This document shows, piece after piece, positions 17,613 to 27,273 of a stretch of 64,000 nucleotides of DNA. Both the position numbers and the translations under genes were made by a program. Source of the stretch: Dyella silvae (GTDB taxonomy: Bacteria; Pseudomonadota; Gammaproteobacteria; Xanthomonadales; Rhodanobacteraceae); assembly GCF_026421305.1 (NCBI RefSeq), contig NZ_JAPJBQ010000004.1, positions 124,001-188,000 on the forward strand, in the 5' to 3' direction. Numbering within the stretch: position 1 is the stretch's first letter; every line of letters starts with the position of its first letter. The notes beneath the pieces were generated by a model. It was not told where the DNA came from. It was given only the letters and a program-made list of their open reading frames with translations, and did not search any database.

Positions 17613-18620
17613 TCAGAACCGGTACTGCCCACCGAGCGACCACAACACGCGCGGCTCCAGCTGCAAACCATTCACGCGGCGATAGACCGGCACTTGCACG
17701 AAGGCAAAGGCCTCCAGTCGCCGCGTGATCGTCATGCCCAGGCCAGGACTGAGGTAGGCCACCGTGGAGCCACTGTTGGGCTGATCAGCCTGCGCCCCGC
17801 TTTCGCGCTGTTCGCTGTGAAGATTGAGCTGGAGTTGCGGCACGAAGCGACCCGCATCGAGATAGCGCACGCCGAGGTTCACGTTAATCGAGTTGCCGGG
17901 ACGGAAATGCTCGCGCGCGTCCAGCGCAATCTGTGCCATGGCCTGTCCAAAGTAGCCGATGGATTGGCTCAGATAACCAAACTTGTAGATGCCAAGCAGC
18001 GCGTCGGTGGTTCCGGTGCCCAGCTGAAGCCCGCGGTCCAGCCGCGTGCCGGCCTGCGGGCCGGTGTCGAAATTCTGGGTGAACCCGCCAGTAGGAAGCT
18101 TCAGGCCAAACTGCAGGCCGATGCTGGCGTCGTCGCTCAGGCCCTGATAGCGCGCGACCACGCGCAGATCACCGATACCGCGTGCATCGGAAGTCGAAGT
18201 GGTGGTATCGCCGGCGGCGATAGTCGAATGGTAGCGATCGGTGTATGGCAACTGCACCGACAGCCCCCAGTAGCGCGAGAAGTTGTAGTCGGCGCCGAGC
18301 AAGGTGTTGCGGTTGATGGTGGTCTGCTGGACTTCCTGGTCCGTGGGAAATTGGAAGGATGAATGGCTGACGGTGTTCGTACCGCTCATCAGTTGCGACT
18401 GGTTGAAATAGTCCTGGCGCACGCTCACGTGCAGACCGAGGCTGGTGGCATAGCCCTGGCTGGACCAGTCGGAGTTGAGCGCGCAACCACAGGCGGAACA
18501 GGCGCTGGCCATGCCGGGCGCGAACACCAGAGCAGCCAACACGGCCACTGCCGTGGCGGATTGCGCCGGGCGCAGCGCAGAGCGCGCGAACAAACGCGCG
18601 GGAGAAGTAAACAGAGACAT
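17613..18620 (-). CDS. Outer-membrane beta-barrel protein with an N-terminal CSACGC motif
   Basis: 335-residue exported protein. The signal peptide (about residues 1-40) ends before ACSACGCALNSDWSSQGYAT, giving a mature N-terminus with three closely spaced cysteines. The remainder has alternating polar and aromatic beta-strand patterns and ends in QYRF, a C-terminal Phe typical of outer-membrane barrels. A conserved block is FPTDQEVQQTTINRNTLLGADY. The ATG at 18620 is used; the frame is open to 19166 but that overlaps the DUF2946 gene. Pairing with DUF2946, a family frequently near copper genes, hints at metal handling; this is inference. Confidence 0.8.
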   Translation of the reverse strand: MSLFTSPARLFARSALRPAQSATAVAVLAALVFAPGMASACSACGCALNSDWSSQGYATSLGLHVSVRQDYFNQSQLMSGTNTVSHSSFQFPTDQEVQQTTINRNTLLGADYNFSRYWGLSVQLPYTDRYHSTIAAGDTTTSTSDARGIGDLRVVARYQGLSDDASIGLQFGLKLPTGGFTQNFDTGPQAGTRLDRGLQLGTGTTDALLGIYKFGYLSQSIGYFGQAMAQIALDAREHFRPGNSINVNLGVRYLDAGRFVPQLQLNLHSEQRESGAQADQPNSGSTVAYLSPGLGMTITRRLEAFAFVQVPVYRRVNGLQLEPRVLWSLGGQYRF

Positions 18621-18676
18621 GACGTTCCTTGGAAATCGGCAGCACGGAACGACGCGATAGGCGCGTCGAGCGAGAA

Positions 18677-19051
18677 TCAGACGTGCGCGAAACCCGGTGG
18701 TCCCCGCGGTGCGGCAGCCAGCGGCGACAAGTGCGTCCATGGCGGCGCTACCGTCTCGAACGGGGGCATCGCCGTCATCAGGGGCAACAGTGCCGGCAGC
18801 CACGCTGTGCTGGTCAGCGTCGGACTCTCGCTGAGCAATCCACAGTACGCGCACTTTTCCAGCAGATGATCGTGCGGCGGCGTTGATGGGGAAGTGGCGT
18901 CGTAGGCGTGACCGCCGCACCAGGGGCCGAGGTCGGGCATGGCCCAGGCTGTCGGCAAGGTCTGCGAGATCACCGGCGCGGCAATAGCCAGCCACATGGC
19001 AGCCAGAGCCAGCCATGCAACCCACCGACGACGAACACGCGAACGTGACAC
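18677..19051 (-). CDS. DUF2946 family protein
   Basis: 124-residue protein with an N-terminal signal or membrane segment (VAWLALAAMWLAIAAPVIS) and the DUF2946 core HDHLLEKCAYCGLLSESPTL with a CxxC. The family is commonly found next to copper-related genes such as TonB-dependent copper receptors, but its function is unproven. I choose the GTG at 19051, preceded by AAGGGG at about 7 nt; the frame is open to 19099. It lies 56 bp upstream of the barrel gene on the same strand, probably as a two-gene operon. Confidence 0.82.
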   Translation of the reverse strand: MSRSRVRRRWVAWLALAAMWLAIAAPVISQTLPTAWAMPDLGPWCGGHAYDATSPSTPPHDHLLEKCAYCGLLSESPTLTSTAWLPALLPLMTAMPPFETVAPPWTHLSPLAAAPRGPPGFAHV

Positions 19052-19347
19052 CTTCACCCCTTGACGATGGCTGGGTAGCCCAGCCACAACACGCCGCATT
19101 ATGGCGCCATCGCCCTACCTCTGCAGACGCTGCGACACCGGGCCACCCGGGCGCGAGAGCCGCCAATCGGCGGCCGTTGCGACCCGGCTACGCTATGCTT
19201 TTGCGGGCCTGACTGCCCTCAGGTGGCTTGGAAGGGCGCCTTTTGGCCACCATAAAGAGAGCCGCAAAGCCGTCCAAATGGCTGAATCGGCATGAAATCG
19301 TCATATCCGGTCACCATGCTGAGGCTGCAAAGCGGGGGCACCCCGTG

Positions 19348-19390
19348 TATCATTCCCCACCTCTTTCATCTTTCTATCCGTAAGGAAGGA
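19348..19390 (+). promoter_or_regulatory. metK promoter -10 and ribosome-binding site
   Basis: TATCAT (19348-19353) is the best -10 candidate, and AAGGAAGGA (19382-19390) is a strong Shine-Dalgarno sequence 11 nt before the metK ATG. The rest of 19052-19347 holds no convincing gene and must contain the divergent DUF2946 promoter. I see no SAM riboswitch pattern here. Confidence 0.5.
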
Positions 19391-19401
19391 TATATACCGC
19401 G

Positions 19402-20601
19402 ATGAGCAACTTCCTCTTCACCTCCGAGTCGGTCTCCGAAGGCCATCCGGACAAAGTCGCCGACCAGATCTCCGATGCCGTGCTCGATGCGATCATCGCG
19501 CAGGATCCGCGTGCGCGCGTGGCCTGCGAAACGATGGTGAAGACGGGCGTGGCCATCGTGGCCGGCGAAATCACCACCAGCGCCTGGATCGACCTGGAAG
19601 CGCTGACCCGCAAGGTCATCACCGACATCGGCTATGACTCCTCGGAGGTCGGTTTCGACGGCGAGACCTGCGGCGTGCTGAACCTGATCGGCAAGCAGTC
19701 GCCGGACATCAACCAGGGCGTGGACCGCAAGAAGCCGGAAGAACAGGGCGCTGGCGACCAGGGCCTGATGTTCGGCTACGCGACCAACGAAACCAAGGAC
19801 TACATGCCGGCCGCGATCTACTACTCGCACCGTCTGGTGGAGCAGCAGGCCAAGGTCCGCAAGAAGAAGAACTCGCCGCTGCCGTGGCTGCGCCCGGACG
19901 CCAAGAGCCAGGTCACGCTGCGCTACGAAGACGGTGTCGCCACCGCCATCGACGCCGTGGTGCTGTCGACCCAGCACGACCCGAACGTGAAGCAGAAGGA
20001 CCTGATCGAGGCCGTGCGCGAGCACATCCTCAAGCCGGTGCTGCCGGCCAAGCTGCTGCACAAGGGCACCAAGTTCCACATCAACCCGACCGGCAAGTTC
20101 GTGATCGGCGGCCCGGTGGGCGACTGCGGCCTGACCGGCCGCAAGATCATCGTCGACACCTACGGCGGCTGGGCCCGTCACGGTGGTGGCGCGTTCTCGG
20201 GCAAGGATCCGTCGAAGGTGGACCGTTCGGCCGCCTACGCCGCCCGCTACGTGGCTAAGAACATCGTGGCCGCCGGCATCGCCGACCGCTGCGAAGTGCA
20301 GGTGAGCTACGCCATCGGCGTGGCCGAACCGACCTCCATCTCGGTCACCACCTTCGGCACCGGCAAGATCGCCGACGAGAAGATCGAGAAGCTGATCCGC
20401 AAGCACTTCGACCTGCGCCCGTACGGCATCATCAAGATGCTCGACCTGGTGCACCCGATGTACCAGCAGACCGCCAGCTACGGTCACTTCGGCCGCACCC
20501 CGTACGAAGTGAAGGGTCCGGACGGCAAGACCTACACCGCGTTCTCGTGGGAAAAGACGGACAAGGCCGAGGCGCTTCGCGCCGATGCCAAGCTGAAGTA
20601 A
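19402..20601 (+). CDS. metK: S-adenosylmethionine synthase
   Basis: Cytoplasmic tetrameric enzyme that makes SAM from methionine and ATP. At 399 residues the length is typical. Conserved motifs include [20 protein letters not shown], the hexapeptide GAGDQG, ATNET, the P-loop-like [18 protein letters not shown] and SVTTFGTG. It supplies the methyl donor recycled by AhcY and MetF, both encoded in this window but in separate transcription units. A strong terminator follows directly. Confidence 0.98.
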   Translation: MSNFLFTSESVSEGHPDKVADQISDAVLDAIIAQDPRARVACETMVKTGVAIVAGEITTSAWIDLEALTRKVITDIGYDSSEVGFDGETCGVLNLIGKQSPDINQGVDRKKPEEQGAGDQGLMFGYATNETKDYMPAAIYYSHRLVEQQAKVRKKKNSPLPWLRPDAKSQVTLRYEDGVATAIDAVVLSTQHDPNVKQKDLIEAVREHILKPVLPAKLLHKGTKFHINPTGKFVIGGPVGDCGLTGRKIIVDTYGGWARHGGGAFSGKDPSKVDRSAAYAARYVAKNIVAAGIADRCEVQVSYAIGVAEPTSISVTTFGTGKIADEKIEKLIRKHFDLRPYGIIKMLDLVHPMYQQTASYGHFGRTPYEVKGPDGKTYTAFSWEKTDKAEALRADAKLK

Positions 20602-20620
20602 GCCCTGCTTGCTTCACACG

Positions 20621-20651
20621 AAAACGGGCCGCGAAAGCGGCCCGTTTTTTT
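20621..20651 (+). terminator. Rho-independent terminator of metK
   Basis: The stem AACGGGCCGC/GCGGCCCGTT (20623-20632 and 20637-20646) with a GAAA tetraloop is followed by a run of Ts. Confidence 0.93.
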
Positions 20652-20676
20652 ATGCGCGAGATACAGATGCGTCGGT

Positions 20677-20753
20677 GGGAGCGCAGCCTGTGCGCGACCG
20701 CGGGGCCACGTCGTGCCCGCTCCACTGGGGCGTCGCGCACAGGGTGCGATCCC
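20677..20753. repeat. REP-like palindrome, copy B
   Basis: Arms at 20677-20698 (GGGAGCGCAGCCTGTGCGCG plus two bases) and 20732-20753 are imperfect reverse complements and share the TCGCGCACAGGG core with copy A. It sits between the convergent terminators of metK and the carboxypeptidase gene. Confidence 0.75.
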
Positions 20754-20787
20754 CCAGAGGGACGACCTCGCGCCTCTTGCCCAAACG

Positions 20788-20815
20788 AAAACGGGCCGCT
20801 TGCGCGGCCCGTTTT
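20788..20815 (-). terminator. Rho-independent terminator of the D-Ala-D-Ala carboxypeptidase gene
   Basis: The stem AAAACGGGCCGC/GCGGCCCGTTTT with a 4-nt loop lies 26 bp past the minus-strand stop at 20842. The GC core is identical to that of the metK terminator 165 bp away. The A/T flanks are symmetric, so it may act in both directions. Confidence 0.85.
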
Positions 20816-20841
20816 CCATCCATCGTGCTGGTAAGCCAAGC

Positions 20842-21936
20842 TCACTTGTCCGGCGAGCCGTCCACCGAGGCGACCTTCTGGCCGCTGGTCGCCACCTTCT
20901 GCGCGGAGCGCGTGGAGGTGGCCGGGCATGTCGCCGCCTTTTTCTTCTTGGAACAGGTAGCGGTGCTCGCGACCGCATCGCCCTTGCTGCGACGATGATG
21001 GCGACGCGATGCCGGCGCGGCATCGGCAACCGCTGTCGCCTTGCCGCGACGGCCCTTCACGCCAGTGGCAGGCGCTTCACCGGCCTGAGCCACCACGTCC
21101 GAAGGCGTTTCCTGATTCTCGAAGCCATCATCAAGCAGGCGGGCCATCAACCGGTCGCGCGTCGAAGCGGTACGGCCGCCCATGACCACGCTGAACAGGC
21201 GGCGGCCATCCTTCACTGCCGTGGAGGCAAGGTTGAAGCCCGAGGCGTTGGTAAAACCGGTCTTCAGACCGTCCATGCCCGGATACTTGTCCATCAGATT
21301 GTTGTGACCGCGCACCAGACGACCGCGGAAGGTGAAATCCTTGGCCGAGAAGTAGTGCGAGAACTGCGGAAAGTCGTGATACAGCGCCATGGCCAGCTTG
21401 CTCATGTCGCGGGCCGTGGTGGTGTCATCCGGATCGGGCAGGCCCGATGCGTTGGCAAAACGCGTATTGCTCATACCCAGCAACTGGGCCTGGGCATTCA
21501 TCATGTCGACGAAGTGACTCTCGGAACCGCCGAGGCCCTCGGCCACCACGGTGGCGGCGTCGTTAGCCGACTTGGTGATCATGCCGTACACACAGTCTTC
21601 GACCGAAATGGTCTGGCCATTGCGCAGGTCGAGCTTGGTGGGAGCCTTGGCAGCAGCCCACGAGGACACAGGCAGATCCTGGTCGAGCTTGAGGGTGCCG
21701 TTTTGCAATGCCTGGAAGGTGAGGTACAGCGTCATCATCTTGGCGAGCGAGGCCGGATGATTCGCTTCGTCGGCGTTGACGGCGGTGATCACCTGACCAT
21801 CAGCCTCATTGATCACGATGGCCGCGTAACCGGCGTGGGCCGCACCAGCGAAACCGCAAGCGACACAAAGCAGCCATGCACACAGGCTCTGACGCCAGGT
21901 TGCTCCCCTGGCCGGCGTTATGGACTTGATGGCCAC
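20842..21936 (-). CDS. D-alanyl-D-alanine carboxypeptidase (PBP5/PBP7-type, S11 family)
   Basis: 364-residue exported serine peptidase that trims stem peptides of peptidoglycan. A signal peptide covers about residues 1-35. Catalytic motifs are SLAK (Ser63, Lys66), SAN (123-125) and KTG (225-227), all intact. The C-terminal region after about residue 280 is a low-complexity basic tail (KGRRGKATAVADAAPASRRH, then KKKKAATC) in place of the usual PBP5 beta domain and amphipathic anchor, suggesting wall or nucleic-acid-like electrostatic binding. The start is a GTG at 21936 with GAGGAAA upstream. Confidence 0.9.
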   Translation of the reverse strand: MAIKSITPARGATWRQSLCAWLLCVACGFAGAAHAGYAAIVINEADGQVITAVNADEANHPASLAKMMTLYLTFQALQNGTLKLDQDLPVSSWAAAKAPTKLDLRNGQTISVEDCVYGMITKSANDAATVVAEGLGGSESHFVDMMNAQAQLLGMSNTRFANASGLPDPDDTTTARDMSKLAMALYHDFPQFSHYFSAKDFTFRGRLVRGHNNLMDKYPGMDGLKTGFTNASGFNLASTAVKDGRRLFSVVMGGRTASTRDRLMARLLDDGFENQETPSDVVAQAGEAPATGVKGRRGKATAVADAAPASRRHHRRSKGDAVASTATCSKKKKAATCPATSTRSAQKVATSGQKVASVDGSPDK

Positions 21937-22355
21937 CCCGTTTCCTCGCTTCCGGCAAGCCGCTTCACCCGGCGTTGCAGATCCTGAACTGCGACGCCAT
22001 CGCTTATGGCATAGACAATACTTGAATTAGCTCACATAAGTCCATGTTTCCATGGACGATAAAGCAGTGACGGCGCCCTTGGCGCCGCCTGAACGCAAAT
22101 TTCACAGTGAAAGTTCTGTCTACGTTTCAATGGAGTTTGCCCGCAAACGGTAATCAGCGAAAGGCTTTTTTGCTGTCAGATGACTCATTTTTTCCATGAA
22201 AAGTGAGGCGCGAGACCCGGCGCTCTGGCCGCCCTGCCAATGCGTCGCGCGCATGCTTTCCGACACCGCCGCACGGCACCACGGAATGCGTGATGAAATG
22301 CGGCGCGCATCGCCAATGCGGGCGATCGAGGCGATGCATCCCCTAGAATAGGGAG
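21937..22355. other. Intergenic region between the carboxypeptidase and uup genes
   Basis: This divergent 419-bp region has no convincing gene. It holds a perfect 7-bp hairpin GTCCATG-TTTC-CATGGAC (22040-22057), a GGCGCC-CTT-GGCGCC palindrome near 22073 and an AT-rich stretch at 22090-22200, likely containing the carboxypeptidase promoter on the minus strand. A 51-codon plus-strand frame (about 22196-22350) lacks a ribosome-binding site and I do not call it. Confidence 0.5.
22344..22355 (+). promoter_or_regulatory. uup -10 element adjacent to the ATG
   Basis: TAGAAT (22344-22349) ends exactly 6 nt before the ATG at 22356, the same spacing as at dusB and thiS. The intervening AGGGAG could act as a very close Shine-Dalgarno sequence if transcription starts further upstream. 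Confidence 0.45.
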
Positions 22356-24227
22356 ATGTCCCTGATCCAACTTCAGCGCGTCGACTTCAGCATCGGCGGC
22401 CCTCTCCTGCTCGAACATGTCGACCTCTCCATTGAGGCGAACGAGCGCGTGTGCATCGTCGGTCGCAACGGCGAAGGCAAATCCACCCTCATGAAGCTCA
22501 TCGCCGGCGAACTGCACGCCGACGATGGCGAAGTGCGTGTGCAGAACGGCGTCGTGGTGGCGCGCATGGCCCAGGAGGTGCCGCAGGACACCTCTGGCAG
22601 CGTGTTCGACGTGGTGGCGCAAGGGCTCGGTGATCTTGGCCAGTTGCTCGCGCGTTATCACCATCTGCTGGCCGAGGGCGACTTCGACGCGTTGGGTGAT
22701 GTGCAGGCGCAGATTGAAGCACGCCATGGCTGGGATCTCGATCGCCGCGTCACCGACGTACTTACCCGCCTGGAATTGCCCGGCGACACCGACTTCGCCG
22801 CTCTCTCCGGCGGCATGAAGCGCCGTGTGCTGCTTGCGCAGGCGCTGGTACGCAAGCCCGATGTGTTGCTGCTGGACGAGCCCACCAACCATCTCGACAT
22901 CGAGGCCATCGGCTGGCTGGAATCGTTCCTGCGCCAGTTCGAAGGCAGCATCGTGTTTGTCACGCATGACCGAAGCTTTCTTCGTGCGTTGGCCACGCGC
23001 ATCGTGGAGATCGATCGCGGCCAGCTCACCGACTGGCCGGGCGACTACGACAACTACCTGCGCCGCCGCGAAGAACGCCTGCACGCCGAGGCACAGGCCA
23101 ATGCGTTGTTCGACAAGAAGCTGGCGCAGGAAGAAGTGTGGATTCGCCAGGGCATCAAGGCACGCCGCACCCGCAACGAAGGCCGCGTGCGCGCATTGAA
23201 GGCACTGCGCGTCGAACGCGGCCAGCGCCGCGAACTGTCGGGCAACGTGAAGATGACGCTGGCCAATGCGCAGGCGTCCGGCAAGAAAGTCATCGATCTG
23301 GAACACGTGCACCAGAGTTATGGCGGGCGCGTACTGATCGGCAACCTCAGCACCAACCTCATGCGCGGCGATCGCGTAGGCATCATCGGGCCCAACGGTG
23401 CCGGCAAGAGCACCTTGCTGAAAATCATGCTGGGTGAACTGACACCCGAGCGCGGCCACGCCACGCTCGGCACCGGCATCCAGATCGCCTACTTCGACCA
23501 GCATCGCGTGCAGCTCAACGACACGCTCAACGCGCTGGACAACGTGGCCGAAGGCCGCGAATACATCGAGCTCAATGGAACGCGCAAGCACATCATCGGC
23601 TACCTGCAGGACTTCCTGTTCTCGCCGGAACGCGCCCGTTCGCCGATTACCCGCCTCTCTGGCGGTGAACGCAATCGCCTGTTGCTCGCCAAGCTGTTCG
23701 CCCAGCCGTCCAACCTGCTGGTGATGGACGAGCCCACCAACGATCTCGATGTGGAGACGCTGGAGCTGCTCGAAGAACTGCTGACCGAATACCAGGGCAC
23801 GTTGCTGCTGGTTTCGCACGATCGCGAGTTTCTCGACAACGTCGTATCGAGCACGCTGGTGCTCGAAGGCGATGGCCAAATTGGCGAGTACGTGGGCGGT
23901 TACAGCGACTGGCTGCGGCAGCGACCAGCGGCCGTCGCTGCCGCTCCCAAGGCGGCTGAGGCAAAGTCGGCCGCACCTGCGCCTGCACCGGTCGTCGCTA
24001 CGGAACCGAAGCGCAAGCTGAGCTACAAGGATGCACGGGAACTGGAGCAACTGCCGGCCCGCATCGAGGCGCTCGAATCAGACATCGCCGCGCGTACCGA
24101 TGCGATGAACGATCCCGACTTCTTCCGTCAGGACAACGCTGCCGTGGTAAAGGCCAACGAGACGCTGGCAGCACTGCAGCGCGACCTCGACGCGGCCTAC
24201 GCACGCTGGTCGGAACTGGACGGCTAG
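22356..24227 (+). CDS. uup: ABC-F family ATPase Uup
   Basis: Soluble duplicated ABC ATPase without membrane domains, implicated in ribosome-associated functions and in suppressing precise excision of transposons. The 623-residue protein has two nucleotide-binding domains. Walker A motifs are GRNGEGKST and GPNGAGKST, signatures LSGGMKRRVLLA and LSGGERNRLLLA, and Walker B motifs VLLLDEPTNHLD and LLVMDEPTNDLD. The ABC-F linker lies between them (about 235-310). The C-terminus (about 545-623) after an Ala/Pro-rich hinge is the DNA-binding coiled coil diagnostic of Uup, favouring it over EttA or YheS. Confidence 0.93.
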   Translation: MSLIQLQRVDFSIGGPLLLEHVDLSIEANERVCIVGRNGEGKSTLMKLIAGELHADDGEVRVQNGVVVARMAQEVPQDTSGSVFDVVAQGLGDLGQLLARYHHLLAEGDFDALGDVQAQIEARHGWDLDRRVTDVLTRLELPGDTDFAALSGGMKRRVLLAQALVRKPDVLLLDEPTNHLDIEAIGWLESFLRQFEGSIVFVTHDRSFLRALATRIVEIDRGQLTDWPGDYDNYLRRREERLHAEAQANALFDKKLAQEEVWIRQGIKARRTRNEGRVRALKALRVERGQRRELSGNVKMTLANAQASGKKVIDLEHVHQSYGGRVLIGNLSTNLMRGDRVGIIGPNGAGKSTLLKIMLGELTPERGHATLGTGIQIAYFDQHRVQLNDTLNALDNVAEGREYIELNGTRKHIIGYLQDFLFSPERARSPITRLSGGERNRLLLAKLFAQPSNLLVMDEPTNDLDVETLELLEELLTEYQGTLLLVSHDREFLDNVVSSTLVLEGDGQIGEYVGGYSDWLRQRPAAVAAAPKAAEAKSAAPAPAPVVATEPKRKLSYKDARELEQLPARIEALESDIAARTDAMNDPDFFRQDNAAVVKANETLAALQRDLDAAYARWSELDG

Positions 24228-24237
24228 TCCATATCCC

Positions 24238-24264
24238 GTGGGAGCGCACACGGTGCGCTCCCAC
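24238..24264. repeat. Short perfect palindrome between uup and ppc (REP-like, copy C)
   Basis: GTGGGAGCGCAC (24238-24249) and GTGCGCTCCCAC (24253-24264) are exact reverse complements with a 3-nt loop. The arms match the outer GGGAGCGC part of the REP-like copies at 14.4 and 20.7 kb but lack the TCGCGCACAGGG core. It separates convergent genes and may slow transcription from both sides; there is no T-run. Confidence 0.7.
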
Positions 24265-24285
24265 AAAAATGCTCTTTGCAAGCGA

Positions 24286-26991
24286 TCAACCGGTGTTCTG
24301 CAAACCCTGCGATACGCCGTTTACGCAGGCCACCAGCGCGGTCAGCAGCGACTCGTCGTTCTCGCCACCTGCGCGCCAGCGCTTGAGCAGATCGACTTGC
24401 AACAGACTCATCGGATCCACATAGGGATTGCGCAAACCAATCGACACCGCCAGCCGCGGCTCGTTCTGCAGCAGGCTGTCGCTTCGCTTCAACCGCAGCA
24501 GCCAACGGCGCGTACGTTCGAACTCTTGCTCGATCATGCCGAAGAACGGCTCATGCAAGGGTCCGGCGAGCCTCGAAAACGCCTCTGCAATGCCGAGGTC
24601 GCATTTCGCCAGCACCATCGATACGTCATCGAGCATGTTGGCAAAGAAGGGCCAGTCACTAGCCATCTCGGCCATGGCTTCCTCACCGAACTCATTCGCA
24701 CCGAATTCAAGCGCCGTGCCCAGCCCATACCAGCCGGGCAGGATCGAACGGCATTGCGTCCATGCAAAGACCCATGGAATCGCGCGCAAATCCTGCACGC
24801 CTCGCATACTTCGGCGGCGCGACGGACGTGAACCCAGGGTCATGCGTTCGATCACATCGATAGGTGTGGCAGTACGAAAGTAGTCAACGAACCCTTCGCG
24901 ATCCACGAACGCCCGATAGTGCTGGCGACTGCGTGCCGAAAGCTGTGCCATGCGCTCGCGCCACACGTCTTCGCGCGACTCCTCCGTGCGGGGACGCAGC
25001 GAGGCACGCAACACGGCACCCACCGTCTGCTCCAGATTGCGCAGCGCCAGGGCACGGATGCCATATTTGCGATGGATCACCTCGCCCTGCTCGGTGACGC
25101 GCAACACACCCGCCACCGAGCCGCGCGGCGACGACATCAGCGCAGGCGCGATGCGCGCACCGCCACGACTGGCCGAGCCGCCACGGCCATGGAAGAACGA
25201 CAACTGGATGCCCGCCGCCGACGCAACTTCCAACAACTCCACCTGCGCACGCTGCAACCCCCAACGCGAAGCCAGCGTGCCACCATCCTTGCCGCTGTCC
25301 GAATAGCCAAGCATCACCCACTGCCGGCCGCCGCGCGAGGCAAGGTGGTCACGGTAGACGGGGTCGTCGAGCAGAGCGCGCAAGGTGGCCGGTGCGTTGG
25401 CGAGATCGTCGACGGTTTCGAACAAGGGCGCGATATCGAGCGGCACCCTGCCCTCGTCCACCAGCCCACCGTAACGAGCAAGCGCGAGTACGGCCAACAC
25501 GTCGGCGGCGGAGCGCGCCATGCTAATGATGTAAAGGCCCAGCGCCTCGGCGCCGTAGCAGCCACGTGCTTCACGCAAGGTAGCGAACACATCGTGCAAC
25601 GCGACGACCGCGGCCTCTTCGTTGATCGCAAACGCCTGATCACCCCCCGCATACGGACGCAGTCGCTGCGCCTTGCCGCCCGTATCACGCGCCGACCAAT
25701 CGCCATCACCGAGTAGCAAGGCCAGCGCGTCGTCATGCATGCGCGAGTCCTGGCGTACATCCAGCCGGGCCAGATGGAAACCAAACGTGCGCACACGCCA
25801 GATCAGACGGCGCACGGCGTACGCGCCCGCGTACAGGCCACGATGGTCGATCAGGCTGGCAGCAATCAGATGCAGGTCGCCCAGCAATTCATCGACCGAG
25901 GTATAGCCTTCCGGGTGATCATCGTCGTGGGTGGCTTCGAGACGCGCACCGATAATGGTCAACAGGCTGCGATAGGGCATGTCCGCATGACGCGGACGCA
26001 CCTGCGCGGCGGCTTCAGGGAATCGCACGCGGTAATCAAACAGCCGGCGCGCGAGGTCGCTATCCACGTCGACCCGATCCTCAGTCTGGCTCAGCAAGCG
26101 TGCGAGACCAGCGATGTCTTCGACGTAGTGCTCCAGCACATGGGCGCGCTGGGTGGCCAGACTGGTGGCAATGGTCGCAGCGCCCACGTTGGGATTGCCA
26201 TCCATATCGCCGCCTACCCAGGTGGCGAAGCTGAGCAGACGCGGGATCGGCACGGCCACCCCGTAGACCGTCTGCAGTGCATCGGCGAGCGACTCATACA
26301 GCGCCGGCACGATGCGATAGATGGGATTGGCAAGATAGAAGCCAACGTGATGATGCTCGTCCTGCACGGTGGGGCTGATGGTCGAGGCCTCAGCCGTCTG
26401 CCAGCCCGCACTGAGCGCCATGAAGATGCGGTCGTCGTCTTCCTTGCGTTCCTGCGGCGTGCGCGTGGGATCGAAGTTATCGACCAGCGCACGCACGATG
26501 GATTGCTCTTTCTCCAGCAGCGAGCGGCGCACGGCTTCGGTGGGGTGCGCCGTGAAAACTGGTTCCACTTGCAACTTTTCCAGCCATTCGATCAGTTCGG
26601 CTGCTTCGACACCCTGAGCCTTGAGCCGCTGCAGAACGTCCAGCAGGGACTCGGGCTGCGGCGCACCGCCTTCGCGCTGATAGTCGCGACGGCGGCGGAT
26701 ACGGTGAATGCGCTCGGCGATGTTGACCGCCTGGAAGTAGGTAGCGAACGCGCGCGCCAGCGCTTCTGCCTGATCGGTATTGAGCCCGGTAAGCAGCCCG
26801 GCCAGCACATCCAGTGGCGCGTTTTCCTGCCGGCGCTCGATGGCGGCCATGCGGATGCGCTCCACTTCGCGCAGGAAATCAGGGGAAATCTGTTCGGCCA
26901 GCATGTTGCCGACCAGGGTGCCGAGACGGCGGACGTCTTCGCGCAAAGGCGCGTCGTGCGGGGCGAACTCAGGACTGCGGTGCTGGTTCAT
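24286..26991 (-). CDS. ppc: Phosphoenolpyruvate carboxylase
   Basis: Anaplerotic enzyme converting PEP and bicarbonate to oxaloacetate. The 901-residue protein begins [19 protein letters not shown]; the frame is open to 27120, but the family N-terminus aligns with the ATG at 26991. Catalytic blocks are [15 protein letters not shown] (active-site His), [10 protein letters not shown] (Lys) and [16 protein letters not shown] (Arg/Gly loop). The C-terminus NTG is the family-typical ending. Length and motifs indicate an intact enzyme. Confidence 0.96.
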   Translation of the reverse strand: MNQHRSPEFAPHDAPLREDVRRLGTLVGNMLAEQISPDFLREVERIRMAAIERRQENAPLDVLAGLLTGLNTDQAEALARAFATYFQAVNIAERIHRIRRRRDYQREGGAPQPESLLDVLQRLKAQGVEAAELIEWLEKLQVEPVFTAHPTEAVRRSLLEKEQSIVRALVDNFDPTRTPQERKEDDDRIFMALSAGWQTAEASTISPTVQDEHHHVGFYLANPIYRIVPALYESLADALQTVYGVAVPIPRLLSFATWVGGDMDGNPNVGAATIATSLATQRAHVLEHYVEDIAGLARLLSQTEDRVDVDSDLARRLFDYRVRFPEAAAQVRPRHADMPYRSLLTIIGARLEATHDDDHPEGYTSVDELLGDLHLIAASLIDHRGLYAGAYAVRRLIWRVRTFGFHLARLDVRQDSRMHDDALALLLGDGDWSARDTGGKAQRLRPYAGGDQAFAINEEAAVVALHDVFATLREARGCYGAEALGLYIISMARSAADVLAVLALARYGGLVDEGRVPLDIAPLFETVDDLANAPATLRALLDDPVYRDHLASRGGRQWVMLGYSDSGKDGGTLASRWGLQRAQVELLEVASAAGIQLSFFHGRGGSASRGGARIAPALMSSPRGSVAGVLRVTEQGEVIHRKYGIRALALRNLEQTVGAVLRASLRPRTEESREDVWRERMAQLSARSRQHYRAFVDREGFVDYFRTATPIDVIERMTLGSRPSRRRSMRGVQDLRAIPWVFAWTQCRSILPGWYGLGTALEFGANEFGEEAMAEMASDWPFFANMLDDVSMVLAKCDLGIAEAFSRLAGPLHEPFFGMIEQEFERTRRWLLRLKRSDSLLQNEPRLAVSIGLRNPYVDPMSLLQVDLLKRWRAGGENDESLLTALVACVNGVSQGLQNTG

Positions 26992-27114
26992 CGATGCCAC
27001 GTTGCGGATGTCTGGACGTCCAAGACTACCCGAACCGGGGCGGTTTTGTGCAGCGCCGCAAAGCGCGGCACTATTTTTGGGTGAGGCCCCCTCGGGCGCC
27101 TCACCTGACACGTT

Positions 27115-27245
27115 CGTCATTCCGGCGCAGGCCGGAATCCAGTGTCGTTCCGGTTCGGCTGTCGCGATGAGCGATCAACAAGTCGGGCACGTTCGCGACA
27201 ATCGACTTGTGCGGCAACTGGATTCCGGCCTACGCCGGAATGACG
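27115..27245. repeat. Long interrupted inverted repeat (dispersed-repeat-like)
   Basis: Two 29-bp arms, 27115-27143 and 27217-27245, are near-perfect reverse complements. Each contains its own small palindrome, ATTCCGGC...GCCGGAAT. A 73-bp spacer separates them. The arms resemble the dispersed ATTCCGGC-type repeats common in this order, paired head to head. The element lies upstream of ppc and downstream of the peptidase gene. Confidence 0.7.
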
Positions 27246-27273
27246 GTCAAAGACAGGAAGGACTTCTGACTCG

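Noticed and set aside
18621-19166. N-terminal extension of the barrel protein through the DUF2946 gene
   Set aside because: The signal peptide and family N-terminus start at 18620; the extension overlaps the DUF2946 gene in another frame.
19202-19401. SAM riboswitch upstream of metK
   Set aside because: I could not find conserved SAM-I, SAM-II or SAM-IV core patterns or pairing; only a GC-rich leader with an ordinary -10 and Shine-Dalgarno sequence.
22196-22350. 51-codon plus-strand frame between the carboxypeptidase gene and uup
   Set aside because: No ribosome-binding site; composition resembles GC-biased noncoding DNA; its end coincides with the uup -10 region.
22185-24050. 621-codon minus-strand frame antisense to uup
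   Set aside because: The opposite strand encodes two full ABC domains; the antisense frame has no ribosome-binding site or domain.
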